This document shows positions 48,382-53,830 of a stretch of 53,830 nucleotides of DNA, piece by piece. Location of the stretch: contig CAZQLD010000007.1 of the NCBI GenBank assembly GCA_964594115.1, positions 1 through 53,830 of the forward strand, given 5' to 3'. Under the pieces are notes generated by a model that saw nothing but the letters and a program-made list of their open reading frames with translations, did not search any database and was not told the DNA's origin. This DNA comes from MFWN01 sp964594115. Its GTDB lineage: Archaea; Nanobdellota; Nanobdellia; Pacearchaeales; GW2011-AR1. Position 1 is the stretch's first letter; every line of letters starts with the position of its first letter. A program made the position numbers and the translations under genes.

Positions 48382-49530
48382 TTAATCAACTTCTACATTG
48401 ATTTTGATTAAATCCCCTTTGATTGAGCTGATTATTTCATTCAAATTTCCCTTAATTTTAACAGCTTTTTTTTCTTCAAGAAGTTTTTTTGAGTTTAAGA
48501 TATTGAGTTCTAATTTTATCTTTTTTATCATATTTTCTAATTCTGCAATTCCTGTTTCTTCAATTGCAATACTGTTAATCTCTTTCTCATTTTTAGTTAT
48601 ATCCTGTATCTTATTCAGTATCTCAGGATTTTGTAGTTTAGACTCTTTAAGTAAAGAGAGAATATCCTCTCCTTTTGTTTTTTGAAAAGTTTGTTTGAAA
48701 TTCCCTTTATAGGCTTTTATTATGCTCATTTCTTTTTCAAAACTGTGGAAAAAATTAGCAAGAGCCTTGAAATCCAGCATTTCTCTTAATCTTTCAGTAT
48801 CCTTATCTATTTCTTGTTTTTTTTCAATAAGAATCTGTTTTTTCTTATTTTCAGCAAGAAATTTCTCAGAGCTCTGGATTTTTTCAATTTCTTTTTTTTG
48901 GAGTTTAATACTATTGTTTAAATTTAGTATTTTTTCATTATATTCCCCGACAACCTGTTCAATATTTGATTTTGTTTTTTCAACTTCAGAAAATTTTTCC
49001 ATTTTTTCTCCAACCAGGGAGATTATTTTTGATTTTTCAATCAGTTCTTTGTTGTCTTTGAGGATTTTTTCCAGGGCTTTGAAAAAAGCCCTTATGCTCT
49101 CTTTAGTATTTCCCAGTTCCTTGCCAATAAGAAAAGTTGCTTTTTCAAAACTTATTGAGGATTTTTTTTCAAATTCAGCAAAAACAGAGTTTATTTTCTC
49201 GATAGTCTGTTCAGATTTTTCATTTATTTCTTTTAATTTGCCTAGTAGCTTATTGAGATAGTAAATGTAATTATCTAGATTTTCTTTTACTATTAGCTTG
49301 ATTTTGTCTTCAGCTTTTTTTTCATTTATATTTATTTTCTTAAGTGCAAGAGTTTTTTCTTCAAGTTCCTGGATAAGCTGGGAAATTCTTGTCTGGATAG
49401 TTTTTAAGAAATTATCTTCTTGCTCTTTAATTTCTGTTTTTTTATTTTTTAGCCATGGCTGAAGCTCAGAAAATTTTATCCTTTCAGCTTCAATAGGTTC
49501 TTTTTTTTTAAAAAAGTTCCAAAATCCCAT
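48382..49530 (-). CDS. coiled-coil protein
   Basis: A 382-residue protein that is almost entirely charged helix. It begins MGFWNFFKKKEP, a possible amphipathic membrane-binding tip, and continues with heptad-like Lys/Glu/Ile/Leu repeats (for example NSIKLQKKEIEKIQSSEKF). No enzymatic motif is visible. A scaffold, tether or chromosome-associated function would fit, but no family is recognised. It is the downstream neighbour of the small 49553 gene on the same strand. Confidence 0.75.
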   Translation of the reverse strand: MGFWNFFKKKEPIEAERIKFSELQPWLKNKKTEIKEQEDNFLKTIQTRISQLIQELEEKTLALKKININEKKAEDKIKLIVKENLDNYIYYLNKLLGKLKEINEKSEQTIEKINSVFAEFEKKSSISFEKATFLIGKELGNTKESIRAFFKALEKILKDNKELIEKSKIISLVGEKMEKFSEVEKTKSNIEQVVGEYNEKILNLNNSIKLQKKEIEKIQSSEKFLAENKKKQILIEKKQEIDKDTERLREMLDFKALANFFHSFEKEMSIIKAYKGNFKQTFQKTKGEDILSLLKESKLQNPEILNKIQDITKNEKEINSIAIEETGIAELENMIKKIKLELNILNSKKLLEEKKAVKIKGNLNEIISSIKGDLIKINVEVD

Positions 49531-49552
49531 TTTTTTGTTAAGAAAAATGCTA

Positions 49553-49672
49553 TTATAAATTTAATTGAGAAAATCTTTTTGCCAAGTTCTCTTCTTTTTC
49601 AGGTTCTCTAAATACAGGAGTTGCTACGTAAACAGTATCTCCTTGTCCTATTCTAAACTCTTTTTTTGCCAT
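49553..49672 (-). CDS. 39-residue hypothetical protein
   Basis: ATG 49672 to TAA 49553-49555. The product is a mixed beta/charged peptide (KEFRIGQGDTVYVATPVFREPEK...). It fills a 183-base gap between two minus-strand genes. The sequence is coding-like, but no strong ribosome-binding site is visible, so confidence is moderate. Confidence 0.45.
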   Translation of the reverse strand: MAKKEFRIGQGDTVYVATPVFREPEKEENLAKRFSQLNL

Positions 49673-49713
49673 GTGAAAATATAGTTTTATGATTTTTAAA
49701 GATTTATATTCTA

Positions 49714-50949
49714 TTAAGCAACTTTCTTAACCTTCTCTTTATTCTTGATTATTTGCCTTCTTAATTTTCTGAATTCTGATAAAAATTCTTGTTTTGGGGT
49801 ATCTGAATGCTTGGAGATGATTTTATCATAAATATCTTCAGCTGATGAACAATAAATCAAAGCAGTTCCTGTATGCTGGCTGTTTTCAACAGCCAATTTT
49901 CTTGAAACCTCATATTTCCTGCTTATTAAATAGTTAACTCTTGTTTGAAAATCTCTTGCTCTTCCTGCTCCTTTTTTGTTTCTTATTCTTGTTTTTATTG
50001 AAGCGTATTTTTCATATTCTTCATGACTTCTAAAATCCCCTCTCCTGGATTTTCCATAAAATGGTTTTGGAGGATGATACTCTATAAAACTCCTATTTAC
50101 TAAAAAATCTATTATTCCTGTTTTTATATCAATTTGCCATGTTTTTCCTTTTTCTATTTTCCATCTAGGAATATATTTTTCAAATAGTGAAGCAAGAGCA
50201 GCTTCTGATGCTGAGTGGTAGTTATTTTTGTTGTGGGAGATATTCATATTTCTTTCTGCAAGTATTCTAGCATTTTTCTTGCTAAGCTTAGATTTTTGTT
50301 CAAAAGTCCAACTATGGATTCCTTTTCCAGAGTTATAGACTGCTAAGCCTATATTCCTTTTTTCCTGAGCACTCAGGGCATGAACTCCTTTTTTTAATTT
50401 AGTAGCTCTTCTTCCTCCTTTTTTAGCTATAGTTATTTTTTCTTTTTCTGTTAAACCATGAATTCCTGTTCCTTGCTCATATGCGTTTAATCCAATTTTT
50501 CTTTTTTCTTTTGTGCTTAAACTGCAAAATCCGGTTTTATTCTTTGCATTAGATTGTCCTCCTTTTTTAGCATTTGCAGTTGTTTGACCTTTGCTTAATC
50601 CATGTATTCCTAATCTTTCTCTGAGTATCTTTCTTCCACCTTTTTTTCCTGCTTCTGATAATTGTTTAGAACTTAACCCAAAAATACCTTTTCCTAATCT
50701 TATATTTTCTTTTGCATTTTCCTTAGAATTAGCACTAATGATTTTGCGCGTCCTGTAGTTTCTTTCATTTTCAGGAAGCTCCCTTAAATATCTTGTAACA
50801 GAAGTTTTAGAAATTCTTAATCTTTCGGCTAGTTTTTGATTAGTTGCAAAAGACTCAAGATCCCCTAACTGGTGCATTTCAATTTCCCGTAGGACTAACT
50901 CAATTAGTGCAGTTTTGTTATCTATTAATATGTTATTGGGCGATATCAT
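49714..50949 (-). CDS. HTH protein with six NUMOD-like repeats and a nuclease-like C-terminus
   Basis: A 411-residue protein. An HTH lies at 36-57 (TNQKLAERLRISKTSVTRYLREL). Six repeats of about 22-26 residues follow at 88-237, each beginning G-(I/V/F)-x-x-(L/W)-(S/T) (GIFGLS, GIHGLS, GFCSLS, GIHGLT, GVHALS, GIHSWT), several ending in KKGG; such NUMOD-like units bind DNA in homing endonucleases and phage proteins. The C-terminal part has GIIDFLVNRSFIEYHP (278-293), a possible PD-(D/E)xK-type nuclease centre. Its promoter carries copy 3 of the 42-bp element shared with the kinase genes. A domesticated endonuclease acting as a regulator is one option. Confidence 0.75.
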   Translation of the reverse strand: MISPNNILIDNKTALIELVLREIEMHQLGDLESFATNQKLAERLRISKTSVTRYLRELPENERNYRTRKIISANSKENAKENIRLGKGIFGLSSKQLSEAGKKGGRKILRERLGIHGLSKGQTTANAKKGGQSNAKNKTGFCSLSTKEKRKIGLNAYEQGTGIHGLTEKEKITIAKKGGRRATKLKKGVHALSAQEKRNIGLAVYNSGKGIHSWTFEQKSKLSKKNARILAERNMNISHNKNNYHSASEAALASLFEKYIPRWKIEKGKTWQIDIKTGIIDFLVNRSFIEYHPPKPFYGKSRRGDFRSHEEYEKYASIKTRIRNKKGAGRARDFQTRVNYLISRKYEVSRKLAVENSQHTGTALIYCSSAEDIYDKIISKHSDTPKQEFLSEFRKLRRQIIKNKEKVKKVA

Positions 50950-50970
50950 AGAAATTGAGGTAAATAGAAA

Positions 50971-51012
50971 CTTAAAAATCTTTTGTTTTTGTAATTATTA
51001 TAAAGTGATAAA
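50971..51012 (-). promoter_or_regulatory. 42-bp conserved promoter element, copy 3
   Basis: Same layout and spacing as copies 1 and 2: on the minus strand TTTATCACTTTATAAT, then AATTACAAAAA, then AAAAGATTTTTAAG. The TATA-like part is centred about 26 bases before ATG 50949. It fills the whole gap between this gene and the DEAD-box gene. Confidence 0.6.
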
Positions 51013-51016
51013 AATA

Positions 51017-52297
51017 TTATCTCCTAGATCTTGGTCTTCTAGGTCTGTTATTTCTGGATTCTCTTCTTGTTCCCCTATTACTATGCCTAGAGTCTCCTCT
51101 TGAATCTCTTCTTGGTCCTTGATTGTTATTTCCAAAATTTCTTCTTATTCTTAGTTGCTTTCTTTCAGGTATCCATTTTATCATTACTTTTTTGATAAAG
51201 GGGGTTTTTTCCAGAATCATATTAAAGTCTCCTTGCATTAAGGCCTGAAAATTCTCATAATCTCTGCTTGCAAGAACATTTATTACTTTTCCTTCTTTTC
51301 CTGCTCTTGCAGTTCTTCCTATTCTGTGAATATACTCTTTTTTTGTTGGAGGGATATCATAATTGTAAATATGGCTTACTCCTTTGATATCTAAGCCACG
51401 TGCTGCGACATCTGTTGCTACAAGAACATGCACTTTCCTAGAATGAAAATGCTCCATAATACGATTTCTTTTATCTTGTGAATATCCTCCATGTATTGGA
51501 AGAGACTCAATTCCATTGAGTTTAAGGTTTTTTGCAATAAAATCAACATTTCTCCTTGTATTGCAGAAAATCATGACAAGTTTGGATTTCTCGTTTTCTA
51601 AAAGGTATACTAATAAGGAGTATTTTATATTATCAGGAACATCATAGTATGTCTGTTTTAGTTTTTTTGGGTCAACATTAGGAGTAGCAGAAATCTCTAG
51701 AGGATTATTCATGTATCTTTGAGCTAGTGTGACAATATCATATGAGATTGTTGCAGAAAAAAGCAAAGTTTGACGGTTTTTTGGACAATTTTTAACTATT
51801 TTTCCGACGTCTTCTATAAATCCCATATCTAACATACGGTCTGCTTCATCTAAAACCAGTGTGTTTACTCTTGTAAGATTAATTGAGTTTCTGGTGATAT
51901 GATCAAGTATTCTTCCAGGAGTTCCTACAACAATATCTGCTGTATTAAAGCCCCTTATCTGATTGTGCAGAGATACTCCTCCATAAACTGGAATAACTTC
52001 TAAGTTACTGTATTTTGAAGAAATTGAGAGGTGTTTAGCTATTTGTTCTGCTAATTCACGGGTAGGAGTAAGAACAAGCCCTTGGATTCCATACCCTTTT
52101 TTTATATTATGAATTAAGCCTGCTGCAAATGCAAGAGTCTTTCCTGAGCCAGTTGAAGCTCCTGCTATAACATCTCTACCTTTCAGAATCATAGGCATTG
52201 ATTTTTCCTGTATTTCTGAAGGAGTTTTAAATCCCATATCTTTAATAGATTTGAATAAGGGATTGTCTTTTCCTAATAACTTTTCAAATTGTTCCAT
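51017..52297 (-). CDS. DEAD-box ATP-dependent RNA helicase
   Basis: A 426-residue DEAD-box protein. FKTPSEIQEKSMP (Q motif, about 23-35), ASTGSGKT (motif I), PTRELAEQ (Ia), DEAD (II), SAT (III), ATDVAARGLDI (V) and HRIGRTARAG (VI) are all present. The last 45 residues are Arg/Gly/Ser/Asn-rich (RRDSRGDSRHSNRGTRRES), a typical RNA-binding tail. It unwinds RNA duplexes in ribosome assembly or mRNA turnover. Length is usual. The start ATG lies 151 bases from the divergent 52449 gene. Confidence 0.95.
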   Translation of the reverse strand: MEQFEKLLGKDNPLFKSIKDMGFKTPSEIQEKSMPMILKGRDVIAGASTGSGKTLAFAAGLIHNIKKGYGIQGLVLTPTRELAEQIAKHLSISSKYSNLEVIPVYGGVSLHNQIRGFNTADIVVGTPGRILDHITRNSINLTRVNTLVLDEADRMLDMGFIEDVGKIVKNCPKNRQTLLFSATISYDIVTLAQRYMNNPLEISATPNVDPKKLKQTYYDVPDNIKYSLLVYLLENEKSKLVMIFCNTRRNVDFIAKNLKLNGIESLPIHGGYSQDKRNRIMEHFHSRKVHVLVATDVAARGLDIKGVSHIYNYDIPPTKKEYIHRIGRTARAGKEGKVINVLASRDYENFQALMQGDFNMILEKTPFIKKVMIKWIPERKQLRIRRNFGNNNQGPRRDSRGDSRHSNRGTRRESRNNRPRRPRSRR

Positions 52298-52420
52298 ATT
52301 TAAACAAGTAAAGTCAAGAAATAGCTAAATGTATTTCTTTAACAATTAAATAATTTAATATATTATTTATTTACTACCAATTAATCAAAAAAACATGGTT
52401 TATAAATGTATGCTCCAAAA

Positions 52421-52432
52421 ATTATTTAAATA
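52421..52432 (+). promoter_or_regulatory. TATA box for the 52449 gene
   Basis: ATTATTTAAATA preceded by CCAAAA (BRE-like), 22-25 bases before the two adjacent ATGs at 52449 and 52452; leaderless. Confidence 0.5.
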
Positions 52433-52448
52433 GAACTTTCTTATATTA

Positions 52449-52784
52449 ATGATGAAAAATTCAGGTGTGAGAAAATCAGGTATAAAAAAAGAGGGCAAAT
52501 ATATACTCCTTATGCTCTTTACAGCTCTGATAGTGAGTAATGTGCTTTTATGGAGTTTTTTTGATAAATTAAAAGATACTGTTATTGATGTGGAAAATGA
52601 GCTTGCAAGAGAGAAGAGAGTCCATTTCAGAGAGTCGCAAACAACAACCTCACAAAGAGATGTAAATGATTTTTGCGCGGATTTATGTAGAGATAGAAAT
52701 TATGATGGTTGGAATAGTGGAACGCCAGTCCATAATGGTTCTGTTTTTATCTATGAGTGCGAGTGTTATATGGTTGTGAGATAG
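52449..52784 (+). CDS. single-TM protein with small Cys-rich outer domain
   Basis: A 111-residue protein. A basic N-terminus (about 1-17) is followed by one hydrophobic segment (KYILLMLFTALIVSNVLLWSFF, about 18-39), a charged helix, and a C-terminal domain of about 40 residues with four cysteines (DFCADLCRDRNYDGW...YECECYMVV) that could form disulfides outside the cell. I do not recognise the family; small secreted Cys-rich anchors are frequent in DPANN genomes. It may start at ATG 52452. It is convergent with the 52790 gene. Confidence 0.65.
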   Translation: MMKNSGVRKSGIKKEGKYILLMLFTALIVSNVLLWSFFDKLKDTVIDVENELAREKRVHFRESQTTTSQRDVNDFCADLCRDRNYDGWNSGTPVHNGSVFIYECECYMVVR

Positions 52785-52789
52785 AGAAA

Positions 52790-53029
52790 TTAAGCTACTA
52801 ATCTTTCAGTGTTATTAGAATAAACTTCTAAGGTAAATTTTGTTCCCTCTGTAAAAGTCCCTTCCCAGCCAAGTCTGGTTAAATACTCTGTAAAACCATC
52901 TAGTGGTTGGGTGCTATGAATAAACCTATCACACTGGGTTGCAGGGCAGTATCCTGCATCTTCTTCTAAGGTTATTTTATCTCCTTTGATAGATAAAACA
53001 GTGCATTCTATAGTAAGTTCAGGTTTCAT
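52790..53029 (-). CDS. hypothetical small protein
   Basis: A 79-residue soluble protein with beta strands (LTIECTVLSIKGDKITLEED) and two cysteines in GYCPATQCDRF. It could be a small metal- or ligand-binding fold. No family is recognised. It lies downstream of uppP on the same strand with a 47-base gap and ends five bases after the convergent gene. Confidence 0.5.
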   Translation of the reverse strand: MKPELTIECTVLSIKGDKITLEEDAGYCPATQCDRFIHSTQPLDGFTEYLTRLGWEGTFTEGTKFTLEVYSNNTERLVA

Positions 53030-53076
53030 ATATATTGTAAGAATTAATTTAATTTAAATCTTACTATATTTCAGTT

Positions 53077-53829
53077 TTATCTCATCACACTCCAGATAAC
53101 AACTATAAAACCAAGAATCAAATTATAGATTCCAAACAGATAAAACTTATTGCTTTTTATTATTTTTATTAAAAAGCTGATTGTTAACAGGCTCGTTAAG
53201 AGGGTTATTGTGAAGGCAGTTAAAAAAGTGATTATAGGCATGCTTGACAGAGCAATTTCTTTAGCTTCTATTAAACTTGCTCCAAATATAATTGGTATGG
53301 CTAAAAGAAAAGAGAATTTTATAGCTTCTTCTTTTTTTAATCCTAAAATTAATCCAGAGCCCATGGTCATCCCGCTCCTTGAAACTCCTGGAAATAATGA
53401 AAATATTTGGGAGATTCCTATGAATATAGAATCTGAAAAAGAGGGTTTTTTCTTTATTACTTTTGCGTATTTAGTGGAGTAAGTGAAAACTCCAAAGATA
53501 ATGAAAAATATTCCTATAAAAATTAAACTAGAGAAAGCGTTTATCACATGCTCTAAAAGCCAGATTCCTGCTATTGCAGCAGGGATTATAGCTATTGCAA
53601 GTTTTAACATATACTTGTATTCTTTTTTTGCTACAAGGTTTATAATATCTTTCCAGAACAATATTACCACTCCAAGAACACTTGCAAAATGAAGATAAAC
53701 TGTAAATCCAAAATCCTGCACTCCAATCAGTTCTTGGGCAATGGCAAGATGCCCTGAACTGCTTATTGGAAACCATTCTGTGATTCCTTGAACAAGACTC
53801 AATATAATTGCTTGGATAAATGAAACCAT
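53077..53829 (-). CDS. uppP: undecaprenyl-diphosphatase-like phosphatase (UppP/BacA family)
   Basis: A 250-residue membrane phosphatase beginning one base before the window edge. QGITEWFPISSSGHL (14-28) is the first conserved motif with Glu18 and the Ser cluster, and LFPGVSRSGMT is the second (PGxSRSxxT). About eight membrane segments are visible. It dephosphorylates polyprenyl diphosphate to recycle the lipid carrier for surface glycans; in archaea the carrier is usually dolichol-type. This fits the glycosyltransferases in the window and the polyprenyl synthase at 33503. Length is close to the usual 265. Confidence 0.9.
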   Translation of the reverse strand: MVSFIQAIILSLVQGITEWFPISSSGHLAIAQELIGVQDFGFTVYLHFASVLGVVILFWKDIINLVAKKEYKYMLKLAIAIIPAAIAGIWLLEHVINAFSSLIFIGIFFIIFGVFTYSTKYAKVIKKKPSFSDSIFIGISQIFSLFPGVSRSGMTMGSGLILGLKKEEAIKFSFLLAIPIIFGASLIEAKEIALSSMPIITFLTAFTITLLTSLLTISFLIKIIKSNKFYLFGIYNLILGFIVVIWSVMR

Positions 53830-53830
53830 T

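Noticed and set aside
48398..49261. Long plus-strand frames opposite the coiled-coil gene, rich in Phe, Ser and Leu
   Set aside because: The composition is what antisense reading of Lys/Glu-rich helices gives; no motif or start signal.
1..53830. CRISPR arrays, tRNA or rRNA genes, insertion sequences
   Set aside because: I found no regularly spaced repeats, cloverleaf-like GC-rich segments, rRNA motifs or transposase frames. Small structured RNAs in AT-rich gaps cannot be excluded by eye.

Overview
The window is an AT-rich archaeal chromosome segment, most likely from a DPANN lineage of the Woesearchaeota/Pacearchaeota type. This lineage is inferred from gene content and not proven. The support is archaeal-type glycolytic enzymes (short triosephosphate isomerase, archaeal class I aldolase, bifunctional phosphoglucose/phosphomannose isomerase), AbrB-PhoU regulators, a group 3-like NiFe hydrogenase, small DPANN-style membrane proteins, and TATA boxes 24-28 bases upstream of many start codons, which implies leaderless mRNAs. 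A second set of genes has Shine-Dalgarno sites (GGAGG-like) behind short leaders.

Layout. 0.0-4.0 kb: truncated membrane protein, PIN-domain protein, holin-like membrane protein, P-type cation ATPase. 4.0-17.1 kb: a sugar-metabolism island with GAPDH, phosphoglycerate kinase, PGI/PMI, a six-hairpin glycosidase, a PfkB kinase, class I FBP aldolase and TIM, interspersed with a thioredoxin-reductase-like flavoprotein, membrane proteins and a GT4/PIG-L pair. 17.1-24.1 kb: HTH plus two DUF2178-like membrane proteins, hydrogenase maturation protease and large subunit, an AMP-forming ligase, a short hydrogenase small subunit, a cupin and a ROK sugar kinase. With the ROK kinase, seven glycolytic steps from glucose to 3-phosphoglycerate can be assigned within 19 kb.

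24.1-43.4 kb is the unusual part. Two syntenic copies of one module lie in tandem: a membrane-anchored Ser/Thr kinase behind a small DNA-binding protein, a convergent AbrB-PhoU regulator, and a leftward operon that opens with a secreted beta-barrel-like lipoprotein and includes a roughly 120-residue helical protein. Copy A carries two further beta-barrel-like secreted proteins. Copy B runs on into a 14-gene, 9-kb operon with a MoxR-type AAA ATPase, a zincin-VWA protein, a radical SAM/SPASM enzyme, a trans-polyprenyl synthase and several unrecognised small proteins. Shared promoter elements link the two kinase genes with a distant HTH/NUMOD-repeat protein at 50.9 kb. I read this as a kinase-controlled, undescribed cell-surface assembly or modification system.

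43.4-53.8 kb: GHMP sugar kinase, two GT4 glycosyltransferases (one fused to a six-hairpin domain), a coiled-coil protein, the HTH/NUMOD-repeat protein, a DEAD-box helicase, small proteins and UppP. This set points to nucleotide-sugar and polyprenyl-linked glycan work at the cell surface. No tRNA, rRNA, CRISPR array or insertion sequence was recognised.
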